13,399 nt of DNA from Pelotomaculum sp. GTDB lineage: Bacteria > Bacillota > Desulfotomaculia > Desulfotomaculales > Pelotomaculaceae. The stretch is from assembly GCA_003489345.1 (NCBI GenBank), contig DNIT01000098.1, positions 2,392-15,790 of the forward strand, read 5' to 3'. The notes under the pieces were generated by a model, which worked only from the letters and a program-made list of their open reading frames with translations, was not told the origin of the DNA and did not search any database. The translations under genes were made by a program, and so were the position numbers. Shown piece by piece: positions 1 through 6,438 of this stretch. Position 1 is the stretch's first letter. Each line of letters begins with the position of its first letter.

Positions 1-215
1 TCCGGGGGAGGATCGACCATCTGGCTTGCCGCAAGCCGGATCCGTTCCGGATCGAGACCTACCGCGCCCAGGACCCTGGCAGCGAGGCTCTCACCCTCCA
101 GGAGCAGTCCGAGCAGCAGGTGTTCCGTCCCAACGTATGGGCATGTGGTTTTTACAGCCTCTTCCTTGGCCAACAGCAATACTTTATTTGCCCGCTCCGT
201 GAATCTCTCTTTCAT
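1..215 (-). CDS. clpC: ClpC AAA+ unfoldase, N-terminal fragment (runs off the left edge)
   Basis: Only the first 71 codons are in the window. The translation begins MKERFTERANKVLLLAKEEA and continues with a Clp N-domain repeat containing GTEHLLLGLL, the typical ClpC N-domain signature. ClpC is the Hsp100 unfoldase that threads damaged or phospho-arginine-tagged proteins into ClpP; the N-domain is where adaptors and phospho-arginine dock. The ATG at 215 is preceded by a strong AGGAGG ribosome-binding site, and only 20 bp separate it from the mcsB stop, so it is co-transcribed as the fourth gene of the CtsR operon. The ATPase domains lie outside the window and cannot be judged. Identity is supported by both sequence and gene order. 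Confidence 0.93.
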   Translation of the reverse strand, partial: MKERFTERANKVLLLAKEEAVKTTCPYVGTEHLLLGLLLEGESLAARVLGAVGLDPERIRLAASQMVDPPP

Positions 216-235
216 ATTGCACCTCCTAAATCACA

Positions 236-1306
236 TCACTGGGGTAAATTTTCGAATTCCTTGCGCACCAGCGCCGCTCTGAAAGCATATCTTTGCTGCG
301 CCGGCAGCTCTTTTCCGTTAATCTTGTATAAAAAAGCCGGTCTTATTTTGATCATGAGCTCGTTTAATTTGCTGGGATTGATCCCTGTAATAATATTTAA
401 GTCAACGCCCAGGCGCAGGTCGGAAATCAGCCGCATGGCTTCTTCCGAGGTAAGAATCCTGGCGTACCGCAAGGTCCCGTAGGCGCGATAAACGCGATCC
501 TCGACGGCCTCCCGGCGCTGCTGGTACAGGGCGATACGGGCGGCATGCTCCTGGGACAGGATGTGCCGGGTGCTGACCAGGAGGTTGTTGCAGATTTCTT
601 CTTCCGACTGGCCCAAAGTAATCTGGTTGGAAACCTGAAACAGGTTCCCCTGGGCTTCTGTTCCCTCGCCATAAAGTCCCCGTACGGTAAGTCCCAGTTT
701 GCTGATGGCGCTAAGCACCACACCCAGCTGTTTGGTAAGTTTGAGACCCGGCAGGTGCAACATAATGGAAGCTCTCATTCCGGTACCTACATTGGTAGGG
801 CAGGTGGTCAGGTAGCCCAATTTTTCTGAAAAAGCATAGTCAAGCGTTTTCTCCAAACCGTCGTCGACCTTGTCAATAATTTCCCAGGCCTCTTTCAGCT
901 GCAGGCCGGGCAAGAGGCACTGGAGCCGCAGGTGGTCTTCTTCATTGAGCATGATGCTGACCACTTCATCATCACGCAGTACAATCGCTTTGGATTGGTA
1001 ATTGTTAGTGAATTCCGGGCTGATTAAATGCTTATCTACTAGTATTTGCCTTTCAACCGGGGATAATTCGCCCAACATGCTTAATTCAAGGGAGCCGAGC
1101 AGATGCTTGGCCTCGTCGTTGGCAATAGCCAGCCTGACCGCGTGAATAACCTCTTCCGCCCGGGTCTGGTCGAGGAGATGAGGAAAAGGTATGCCGGCAA
1201 GATTACGGGCTACTCTAACCCGGCTGCTGATAACGATGTTTGACCCTTGCCCCTCGGCGTCCATCCAGGCGCTATGGGCGTTGTTTACTGTTTGCTTGAT
1301 CGGCAT
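236..1306 (-). CDS. mcsB: Protein-arginine kinase McsB
   Basis: This 356-residue protein (B. subtilis McsB is of similar size) has the phosphagen-kinase fold of protein-arginine kinases. Visible motifs are the nucleotide-binding arginines in SSRVRVARN (27-35), the catalytic NEEDHLR (120-126, with E121/E122) and the active-site loop CPTNVGTGMRAS around residue 168. McsB phosphorylates arginines on aggregated proteins and on CtsR, tagging them for ClpC-ClpP. I chose the ATG at 1306: it overlaps the mcsA TGA by one base (TGATG) and has GGAGGTGA at good spacing; a TTG one codon upstream is possible but less likely. One oddity is near the C-terminus, where the allosteric phospho-arginine motif RDxxRA of the family reads RYAFRA (339-344), so the aspartate is replaced by tyrosine. 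Confidence 0.95.
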   Translation of the reverse strand: MPIKQTVNNAHSAWMDAEGQGSNIVISSRVRVARNLAGIPFPHLLDQTRAEEVIHAVRLAIANDEAKHLLGSLELSMLGELSPVERQILVDKHLISPEFTNNYQSKAIVLRDDEVVSIMLNEEDHLRLQCLLPGLQLKEAWEIIDKVDDGLEKTLDYAFSEKLGYLTTCPTNVGTGMRASIMLHLPGLKLTKQLGVVLSAISKLGLTVRGLYGEGTEAQGNLFQVSNQITLGQSEEEICNNLLVSTRHILSQEHAARIALYQQRREAVEDRVYRAYGTLRYARILTSEEAMRLISDLRLGVDLNIITGINPSKLNELMIKIRPAFLYKINGKELPAQQRYAFRAALVRKEFENLPQ

Positions 1307-1830
1307 CAAGCCTCACCTCCTTCTTCGAGTTTCTTTTCCAACTGACGGATGGCGTCGCGGAGATCGGCAGCCTGTTCAAATTCTTCACGGCTGACAACCT
1401 CCCGCAACTGCTCTTTGAGACTTTCAATAGCTTTTAATACTTTGGCGCGTCCTCCGGTACGTTCCGGCACCTTGCCGGTATGCCGGATATTGCCGTGAAT
1501 CCTTCGTAGGAGCGGCTGGAGCCTATCCTCGAAATGGGAATAGCAGCTGCCGCAACCCAAGAAGCCCTGCTGGACAAATTGTCCTTCGGACATGCCGCAT
1601 TGACCGCACTTTTCGCCGGCTTCCATCACCTGATTGTTGCCGGCCCCGCCAAGTTCATGCAAAAAACCGGCTAAAAAATTATTCAGGTTCAGTTGAGGAG
1701 CAAAGCCAAAACCCTGGGGTTGGACCTCTCCGGCGCAGGCCTGGCAGACATGGGTTTCTTTCTTGTTCCCGTTGATGATCTCGGTGATGTGTACCGTTGC
1801 CGGCCGCTGTCCGCAGCGCTCGCACAACAT
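1306..1830 (-). CDS. mcsA: McsA, zinc-finger activator of McsB (UVR-motif protein)
   Basis: This 174-residue protein has two zinc-binding modules, C3-x2-C6 with C29-x2-C32 and C75-x2-C78 with C93-x2-C96. They are followed by a charged, probably helical C-terminal UvrB/UvrC-type motif at about 133-170 (containing EEFEQAADLRDAIRQLEKKL). In Bacillota, McsA binds McsB and activates its arginine kinase activity, modulating CtsR. The ATG at 1830 is preceded by GAGGAGG. The gene begins 26 bp after the ctsR stop and its own TGA overlaps the mcsB start by one base, indicating translational coupling. Length, cysteine pattern and position all fit McsA. Confidence 0.94.
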   Translation of the reverse strand: MLCERCGQRPATVHITEIINGNKKETHVCQACAGEVQPQGFGFAPQLNLNNFLAGFLHELGGAGNNQVMEAGEKCGQCGMSEGQFVQQGFLGCGSCYSHFEDRLQPLLRRIHGNIRHTGKVPERTGGRAKVLKAIESLKEQLREVVSREEFEQAADLRDAIRQLEKKLEEGGEA

Positions 1831-1856
1831 AGTTCAAAACCTCCTCAATACAGGCT

Positions 1857-2318
1857 CTAATCTTTTAAAACCGCTGTTATCATCGCTTTGAGTATTGCCG
1901 CACGCAGTTGTTCCTGGACTTGCGCCTCCAGGAGCTGCGGGTAGCGACCAACTGCCGCCTGCATAATCCTGGCCTCCCGCAGCGAGATCAGTTCTTCTTC
2001 GACAAGACGGCCAAGCAGTCCCTCAGCTTCATTCTGGGAAATGGCGTCCCGGATTAAATCACATATATCTAGGACCAAATCCACTTTTTGATCCAGAGGT
2101 ATTTTCACAATCCTGATATACCCGCCGCCGCCCCGCCGGCTTTCTACGAGGTAACCGTGACCGGCTGAAAACCGGGTGGTTAACACATAATTAATCTGGG
2201 AAGGAACACAACTGAAACGTATGGCCAGTTGGCTCCTCTGGACCTCAACAAAATCTTTAGGGCTATTTGAAATCAGGCCCTTGAGATACTGCTCGATCAG
2301 GTCGGAAATATTGGACAT
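1857..2318 (-). CDS. ctsR: CtsR, repressor of class III heat-shock genes
   Basis: This 153-residue protein is the first gene of the operon. The N-terminal winged helix-turn-helix contains the nearly invariant CVPSQINYVLTTRF (38-50) and the wing ESRRGGGGYIRI (59-70). The tetraglycine loop flanked by arginines is the element known in B. subtilis to read DNA and sense temperature. The C-terminal half (about 75-153) is the McsB-responsive dimerisation domain. I chose the ATG at 2318 because GGGGGTGG lies 9 bases upstream and the translation begins MSNISDLIEQYLK, like known CtsR proteins; a TTG at 2336 would add six residues but would use the Shine-Dalgarno region as coding sequence. A matching operator sits just upstream at 2350-2366, so the gene is probably autoregulated. 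Confidence 0.95.
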   Translation of the reverse strand: MSNISDLIEQYLKGLISNSPKDFVEVQRSQLAIRFSCVPSQINYVLTTRFSAGHGYLVESRRGGGGYIRIVKIPLDQKVDLVLDICDLIRDAISQNEAEGLLGRLVEEELISLREARIMQAAVGRYPQLLEAQVQEQLRAAILKAMITAVLKD

Positions 2319-2349
2319 ACCCGAAACCACCCCCAAAATAAGCTACTGC

Positions 2350-2366
2350 ATTGACCTTAACTGACT
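2350..2366 (-). promoter_or_regulatory. CtsR operator (heptad direct repeat)
   Basis: On the minus strand the sequence reads AGTCAGT-TAA-GGTCAAT. The known CtsR box is RGTCAAA-NAN-RGTCAAA; the two heptads match in 5/7 and 6/7 positions and the spacer fits NAN. The site lies just downstream of the -10 box, over the expected transcription start, so bound CtsR would block initiation. Confidence 0.8.
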
Positions 2367-2374
2367 TTAACCTT

Positions 2375-2403
2375 ATTATAATAAAAATTTTCTCTATTTG
2401 GAA
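2375..2403 (-). promoter_or_regulatory. Promoter of the ctsR-mcsA-mcsB-clpC operon
   Basis: A perfect -10 hexamer TATAAT (2375-2380, read on the minus strand) lies about 60 bp upstream of the ctsR start. With 17 bp spacing the -35 position is TTCCAA (2398-2403), only a weak match to TTGACA. A sigma-A promoter is therefore plausible, resting mainly on its -10 box and the adjacent CtsR operator. Confidence 0.6.
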
Positions 2404-2510
2404 TACCTTTTATCTATTTTTACCGCTTATCTGTACCCTAAACATGAAAAAAGGAATACTTCGCCAAATAAAAAAGCTGTCAGCACCCCCCTTCCTCCTG
2501 TCACCTCCTG

Positions 2511-2540
2511 AAAAAAGAAAAACCGTGCATACAGCACGGT
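2511..2540 (-). terminator. Rho-independent terminator of the tRNA-Asn gene
   Basis: On the minus strand a 7-bp stem ACCGTGC/GCACGGT (2522-2540) with loop TGTAT is followed by a run of T interrupted by one C (2511-2521). It lies 13 bp after the 3' end of the tRNA and points the same way. Confidence 0.88.
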
Positions 2541-2553
2541 CGTGATTTTAATA

Positions 2554-2628
2554 TGGCTCCCCGAGTAGGATTCGAACCTACAACCTACCGGTTAACAGCC
2601 GGTTGCTCTACCGTTGAGCTATCGAGGA
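2554..2628 (-). tRNA. tRNA-Asn (anticodon GTT), CCA encoded
   Basis: The 75-nt gene on the minus strand folds as a complete cloverleaf. The acceptor stem is TCCTCGA/TCGGGGA with G73 and an encoded CCA. The D arm contains AGCTCAACGGTAGAGC. The anticodon stem-loop ACCGG-CTGTTAA-CCGGT gives anticodon GTT, and the T arm contains GGTTCGAATCC. The discriminator G and the overall sequence closely resemble tRNA-Asn of other Bacillota. It has its own promoter and terminator and so is a single-gene unit. tRNA 3' ends are common integration sites, but I see no repeat of this 3' end elsewhere in the window. Confidence 0.96.
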
Positions 2629-2661
2629 ACGAAACGGCAGGGTATGGTTTCCACGCACATT

Positions 2662-2690
2662 AATATACTACGATCTTAGACTGAAGTCAA
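2662..2690 (-). promoter_or_regulatory. Promoter of the tRNA-Asn gene
   Basis: On the minus strand TTGACT (2685-2690) and TATATT (2662-2667) are separated by exactly 17 bp, and the -10 lies 33 bp upstream of the mature tRNA 5' end. This is a near-consensus sigma-A promoter. Confidence 0.8.
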
Positions 2691-3009
2691 GCGCCATGCC
2701 GCTGCAGCAGCTAAAAAGAAGTGCCCGGTCAAACGCTATTATCCTTCCCGGATTTAAAAATAAAATTCCCTACCGGTCTTAATAACCGTATGTGAGAATT
2801 CCGTTCGCACAGAGCCCTGAAAGAAATGGGTGTATAGAACCCTTTGAACTGCTGCTAAAATAATTTTTAACACAAAGATTTTGAAACCCATAAGTTCTTT
2901 TTTACATACGCATTGACCAAGTTACTCCTAATTCACTTAATTTGGCTTGCGATGTTTTCAAATGCTTCGGATGAAACCTTAAGTTTGTCAGGAGCTACTC
3001 TGCCAAACA
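2691..3009. other. Intergenic stretch between tRNA-Asn promoter and hydrolase gene
   Basis: I see no convincing gene in these roughly 320 bases. The end next to the hydrolase contains a short minus-strand open frame of 25 codons (GTG at 3010 to TGA at 2933, beginning MFGRVAPDKLKVSSEAF) without a Shine-Dalgarno sequence. It could be a decayed remnant of a small protein gene. No clear hairpin terminator for the hydrolase is visible. Confidence 0.4.
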
Positions 3010-3012
3010 CTA

Positions 3013-3861
3013 TTACCCAAGCAGCCCAAGCCTATCCAATACCACCGCAAGCATCTCACGGGTGACATTCCCCTGCGGCTCCGTACCGTCCATTATACCT
3101 TTCAGTGTTGCCTTATTCCACGATTTACTCGCCCAGGGGCTGACCGGAGCATACTGCGGCCCTCTAATATCATTTAACATGGTGTCACTTGCATGCTGCC
3201 AGCTCCAGAAACTGATTCCCGGTACTCCCAGTTCACCTGCTATTTTTATGAAACGCGTAATTTCCCCAAACTTTATATCCCCATAGCTCTGGCCAACAGG
3301 CGCCATTTGGAGTCCAAATTGACTGTACTGCTGCACGCACTCCTTTAAAGCGTCTTCCGGCGCCATTCTAAAATCGCCCCAATAGACCTGCGGCAATGCC
3401 ACGTTACAAAAAGCAGAAAACCGTTTATAGGGAAATTGAGCATGGTATGCCGGGAGGGCAAAGGAGCTGTAACCCAGTTTCACATTCTTAAGTATTGATG
3501 AGAAAGCGATCTCACTGGATAATGAAGCTGCTTTCTTCTCACCATTCCGGTTCTCATATTCTATTTCCGCATCGATAACCAGCCAGTCGGCCCCGCCCTT
3601 GACTGCCCTTTCCATACATTGTATCTCACCGGAAATATTGTTGCCATAACTGTAGCCCCATGCGCCGACAACTAACCCGGCATTTTTGGCGGCGCCGGCA
3701 ATCCGGTTCAATTGCTCCCAATATCTTTGGCCGTCCCATGCTTTGACAAGCAAACCCGTTAAACCCAAGTTCACCGCCCTGGTGACAATATCGCCGACAG
3801 CCCCATTTTCGGCTCTTTCCAATTCCCATATCCACATCTGTTTACCTACCCAAGGATCCAT
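3013..3861 (-). CDS. Endolysin-like TIM-barrel glycoside hydrolase with degenerate SLH-like tail
   Basis: This 282-residue protein has no signal peptide. Residues 1-235 look like a TIM-barrel hydrolase: alternating strands such as GLLVKAW, LVVGAWGY, WLVIDAEIEYE (94-102, with a likely acidic pair D97/E99), ALPQVYW (155-161) and GISFWSWQHAS. This layout is typical of lysozyme- and muramidase-like hydrolases (GH25-like), but I cannot assign a family. Residues 242-281 (PWASKSWNKATLKGIMDGT, then NVTREMLAVVLDRLGLL) are a short repeat resembling a degenerate S-layer-homology module that I associate with endolysins of clostridial phages. The ATG at 3861 was chosen over a GTG three codons upstream because AAGGAG is then 8-9 bases away. 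No holin or phage structural gene lies nearby, so it may be a stranded prophage gene or a domesticated wall hydrolase. Substrate is unknown. Confidence 0.7.
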   Translation of the reverse strand: MDPWVGKQMWIWELERAENGAVGDIVTRAVNLGLTGLLVKAWDGQRYWEQLNRIAGAAKNAGLVVGAWGYSYGNNISGEIQCMERAVKGGADWLVIDAEIEYENRNGEKKAASLSSEIAFSSILKNVKLGYSSFALPAYHAQFPYKRFSAFCNVALPQVYWGDFRMAPEDALKECVQQYSQFGLQMAPVGQSYGDIKFGEITRFIKIAGELGVPGISFWSWQHASDTMLNDIRGPQYAPVSPWASKSWNKATLKGIMDGTEPQGNVTREMLAVVLDRLGLLG

Positions 3862-3942
3862 TTCCACCACTCCTTTTTTCCCGGCAATACTATTTGGTTA
3901 TAAATACCATATGCATTAGAATAATCCTTGTGTATACCCTCG

Positions 3943-3967
3943 AAAAAACAAAAACCCCATGGAGTTT
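3943..3967 (-). terminator. Terminator after the complete 5S rRNA gene
   Basis: On the minus strand AAACTC-CATG-GGGTTT forms a short 6-bp stem (including one U-G pair), followed by TTGTTTTTT. It begins 24 bp after the 5S 3' end, in the position expected for the end of an rRNA transcript. Confidence 0.65.
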
Positions 3968-3990
3968 ACCGTGAGATCTTTTAAAAAAAT

Positions 3991-4107
3991 AATCTGGCGG
4001 CATCGTACTCTCCCGGGGCCGACGCCCAAGTACCATCGATGCTGAGGGGCAAAACTTACGTGTTCGGGATGGGAACGGATGTACTCCCTCCGATATTGTC
4101 ACCAGAA
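3991..4107 (-). rRNA. rrf: 5S rRNA, complete copy, with no adjacent 23S gene
   Basis: The minus strand carries a full-length 117-nt 5S rRNA. Terminal helix I pairs TCTGGTG with CGCCAGA, the conserved loop CCCATCCCGAACACG is present, and the 3' half with helices IV/V (GATGGTACTTGGGCG through GGGAGAGTACG) is intact. It is unusual in that its upstream neighbour is a LysR gene ending 45 bp away rather than a 23S gene. The short leader shares the heptamer ACATCTC (4131-4137) at a similar distance from the gene as the spacer of the other 5S copy at 13234, which suggests that it was once part of an rRNA operon. If still expressed, it would need read-through from LysR or a promoter at the LysR 3' end; a weak candidate is TTGATT (4172-4177) with TAAATA (4149-4154), 17 bp apart. 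Confidence 0.92.
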
Positions 4108-4151
4108 ACCCTTGTCTTGTCATGAGTCAAGAGATGTGACATTAACCATAT

Positions 4152-5108
4152 TTAAGCGATAACCACAATAGAATCAACAAGTTCTTGGCTAGTTAACTCT
4201 TTTTTTGTTTCAGTTAATACAATTGACAATCTTTTATAGCTATCTTTTAATAATGCAATAAACTTCTGCTCCACTTTAGAAATAGTATGCTGTTTGGAAT
4301 ATACTAAACCATAAGAGATGGCCATTCTAGAATCATTTATTGGGATAGGCACAATCTCACCAGATATTACATAATAATCATACAATGTTGCAAGTTTAGG
4401 CAAAAATCCTATTGCTTTTCCCTGGTAAACCATTTTTCTTAGATTATCATTACCTAATTTATCAATGGAGCCCAGAGAGGAAATAATCATAGATTCAACA
4501 ATTTCACTGCTATCGGTTAAATAGGCAACTTTATCATATGGTATTTCCGATAAGGCAATAGATTTTTTCTTTACAAAAGGACTGTCCTTATGGGTATACA
4601 TCACTAGCTGATCAGTAAATAATGTCTCACAATTTACGGATTTTTTAAAGACGTTATCTGTAATCACAAGAATTCCAAAATCGGCAGTACCACACAAAAT
4701 GGAATTCAAGACTTCCAAATCATTCGAAACTTCTTTTAAGCTAAAATTCACATTAGGGTAATTGTTTTTAAAATATTCAAAAACATCAAACAACAAAGGA
4801 ATAATAACAACTTGAGTGGCAGAAATAATCACATTACCGCTTAGTGTGGACGAATTTGATTTAGCGTAAGCCTCTATTTCATCAACAATATCAATAATCT
4901 TAATAATATTATTAATAACATATTTTCCAGTAGGCGTAGGATACACCCCTTTATTTGTACGTTTCAACAGGGTTACGCCCAACTCTTTTTCTAATTTACT
5001 AATGCTTAAACTCAATGCAGATTGAGAGATAAATGATCGTTCAGCCGCTACTGTTATAGATTTTGCCTTATATGCTTCAACTAAATGGTAAAGCTGTTCT
5101 AACCTCAT
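4152..5108 (-). CDS. LysR-family transcriptional regulator
   Basis: This 318-residue protein has the LysR layout. An N-terminal winged helix-turn-helix (about 3-62) contains ITVAAERSFISQSALSLSIS and KLEKELGVTLLKR; a linker helix and a periplasmic-binding-protein-like effector domain (about 90-300) follow. LysR proteins bind T-N11-A sites and usually switch on neighbouring genes when a small acid ligand binds. I chose the ATG at 5108 because GGAGG lies 10 bases upstream and the protein then starts MRLEQLYHLVEAYK as usual; the longer reading from 5132 would pass through the Shine-Dalgarno sequence. The gene is strikingly AT-rich compared with the oxidoreductase and permease genes, suggesting a different origin. 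Ligand unknown; from context, perhaps an organic acid. Confidence 0.88.
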   Translation of the reverse strand: MRLEQLYHLVEAYKAKSITVAAERSFISQSALSLSISKLEKELGVTLLKRTNKGVYPTPTGKYVINNIIKIIDIVDEIEAYAKSNSSTLSGNVIISATQVVIIPLLFDVFEYFKNNYPNVNFSLKEVSNDLEVLNSILCGTADFGILVITDNVFKKSVNCETLFTDQLVMYTHKDSPFVKKKSIALSEIPYDKVAYLTDSSEIVESMIISSLGSIDKLGNDNLRKMVYQGKAIGFLPKLATLYDYYVISGEIVPIPINDSRMAISYGLVYSKQHTISKVEQKFIALLKDSYKRLSIVLTETKKELTSQELVDSIVVIA

Positions 5109-5136
5109 AACATATTTACCTCCAGGAAGCAAAATA

Positions 5137-5148
5137 ATAACTAGTTAT
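5137..5148. promoter_or_regulatory. Perfect 12-bp palindrome upstream of the LysR gene
   Basis: ATAACTAGTTAT is a perfect palindrome 29 bp upstream of the LysR start codon. It could be an autoregulatory operator; function is inferred from position only. Confidence 0.35.
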
Positions 5149-5208
5149 CAGGGAAGCATAATAAACCAAAATAATTTAAAGAACTATTAAAGTACTATTT
5201 CAGAATTT

Positions 5209-5228
5209 TAATTAACCTTAGTTAATTA
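5209..5228. promoter_or_regulatory. Inverted repeat between the IclR and LysR genes
   Basis: TAATTAAC-CTTA-GTTAATTA has perfect 8-bp arms around a 4-base spacer, about 100 bp upstream of the LysR start. Its size and symmetry suit a dimeric regulator, and LysR sites of the T-N11-A type can be read in it. It has neither GC content nor a T-run to be a terminator. Confidence 0.4.
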
Positions 5229-5307
5229 TGATAAAGGAAGGCTCACCTATGTTTTAGAAATCAACAGAATTCTACTATTTAGAGATCATCCTTATTAAAG
5301 CTCATCC

Positions 5308-6054
5308 TTAATATTGGGGATTACCCATTTGATAGGAAATTTGTTCAACCGCCATGCGTAATATATTCAAATAACTATCCAGTTCCCCAAGCTGTATTCT
5401 ATCAAGAATCGTGGAAATACTCAGGGCCGCCAGCGGTTGGCCGGAAATATCAAAAATAGGGACCGCTACCGAAGCACAGCCCGGCATCCTCTCCTCAACA
5501 CTGACAGCATAACCGCATTCTTTGACCTTTTCCATACCCCGTAAGAGCTCCGGCACCTCCTCGTTAGTAATTTCGCCTTTGTCCAAGTATTTCTCAATTA
5601 TATTCATTAATTCCGATCTGCTTAACTTTGCCGCAATTACCTTACCTACGGCACCTTTCAATAACGGTCCACGGTTCCCAATTTTGATGTTGTTGGAAAT
5701 CGGGTATTTTCCCTCAATCCTATAGACACATATCCGTTCGGTACCACAAATAACATTGATAGAAACCGTTTCTTTAGTTTGCTCTGAAATATCCCGCATA
5801 ATAGGTATGGCGACATCCAGCAAGTCCTTTTGCCCAAGACCTTTAAACCCTAATGACAACAACTTCGGAGTCAAAACATAACCGCGGCCCGGCCACAAGG
5901 TAACAATCTCTTCTTCTGCCAGAATAGCTAAAATTCGATGCACAGTGCTTTTGGGAATTCCCGTTTGTTTGCTTAAAGCATTTATCGTATTGTTTTCCTG
6001 GTTTTGAGCCATACTCGATAAAATTTTAAAAGCTTTATGAATCAAATAGAACAC
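5308..6054 (-). CDS. IclR-family transcriptional regulator
   Basis: The protein has 248 residues, the usual IclR length. The N-terminal winged helix contains the helix-turn-helix ALSKQTGIPKSTVHRILAIL (26-45). The C-terminal effector domain (about 75-245) has the conserved features LKGAVGKVIAA and VSVEERMPGCASVAVPI, which frame the ligand pocket. IclR proteins often control aromatic acid, acetate or sugar acid catabolism, which fits the nearby permeases. The start is uncertain: the GTG at 6054 is nearly on top of AAGGA, whereas a TTG at 6045 has AAGGA about 10 bases upstream. A good promoter with two palindromes lies upstream (6075-6135), so autoregulation is likely. I cannot deduce the effector. 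Confidence 0.9.
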   Translation of the reverse strand: MFYLIHKAFKILSSMAQNQENNTINALSKQTGIPKSTVHRILAILAEEEIVTLWPGRGYVLTPKLLSLGFKGLGQKDLLDVAIPIMRDISEQTKETVSINVICGTERICVYRIEGKYPISNNIKIGNRGPLLKGAVGKVIAAKLSRSELMNIIEKYLDKGEITNEEVPELLRGMEKVKECGYAVSVEERMPGCASVAVPIFDISGQPLAALSISTILDRIQLGELDSYLNILRMAVEQISYQMGNPQY

Positions 6055-6074
6055 CGTCCTTATCCCGTGAAATA

Positions 6075-6086
6075 GGATATATATCC
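6075..6086. promoter_or_regulatory. Palindrome in the IclR leader (candidate operator)
   Basis: GGATATATATCC is a perfect 12-bp palindrome between the IclR promoter and start codon. On the minus strand the half-site GGGATA is repeated closer to the gene (CGCGGGATA and CACGGGATA), so it may form part of a repressor site. Confidence 0.4.
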
Positions 6087-6108
6087 CGCGTGATTGGATT
6101 TCGACTCA

Positions 6109-6135
6109 ATTATAACACAAGATTCTTGTTTACAA
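6109..6135 (-). promoter_or_regulatory. IclR promoter with palindrome between -35 and -10
   Basis: On the minus strand TATAAT (6109-6114) is an ideal -10 box. Upstream is TTGTAA at 15-bp spacing, or TTTTGT at 17 bp, a modest -35. The spacer contains ACAAGA-A-TCTTGT (6117-6129), a 6-bp-arm palindrome. A protein bound there would cover the promoter, so this is a strong candidate for a repressor operator, most simply that of IclR itself. Confidence 0.55.
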
Positions 6136-6214
6136 AAGAGAAGAGTTAACAATTACCTAACTTCTTTTCATATTTTTCGACATATTTTGATTTTCTAATT
6201 TTTATTGCAAAGCC

Positions 6215-6432
6215 TCCAATTAAGATTGGTATTCTGGATTTCGTCATGTCATGGTGACCCGTCCGGCTGAAACAGCCTCAAATTGGGTTCGTATCCCTCG
6301 GGTCAAGCGTTTGCCCCGAGCTTCCTTCAGATTCCGTCTCGCGACGGACACCCTTGCCTCTGGCTAACGGTAGGCGCTCGCCAGCCCCCGTTCGGGACTT
6401 TCACCTATAGATGGCACCCATGCTGGGCGTAC
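6215..6432 (-). ncRNA. Group II intron fragment (5' end, domain I; class C-like), no reverse transcriptase
   Basis: Read on the minus strand from 6432, the sequence starts GTACGCCCAGCATGGGTGC and continues with blocks I recognise from bacterial group II introns of the O. iheyensis/B. halodurans class C type. These are ATCTATAGGTGAAAGTCC, CGTTAGCCAGAGGCAAGGG, TGTCCGTCGCGAGACGGAAT, CTGAAGGAAGC, GGATACGAACC and GAGGCTG, with a weaker match up to GACGAAATCCAG (about 6228-6242). These belong to the 5' end and domain I of the ribozyme. Domains II-VI, the domain V hairpin and any intron-encoded reverse transcriptase are absent, so this is a dead remnant. It starts 6 bp after a palindromic hairpin, the preferred insertion context of class C introns. 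The 3' limit of the fragment is uncertain by about 30 bp. Confidence 0.75.
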
Positions 6433-6438
6433 ATGTGT

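Noticed and set aside
427..829. Open frames on both strands inside mcsB
   Set aside because: They are shadows of the mcsB coding frame, with no ribosome-binding sites or recognisable protein features.
2351..2545. Plus-strand open frame upstream of ctsR
   Set aside because: It overlaps the CtsR operator, promoter and tRNA terminator; no ribosome-binding site.
2554..2628. tRNA-Asn as the attachment site of an integrated island
   Set aside because: No second copy of the tRNA 3' end and no integrase gene are in the window.
3890..4123. Open reading frame of 77 codons on the minus strand
   Set aside because: It runs through the complete 5S rRNA gene, so the frame is a by-product of the RNA sequence.
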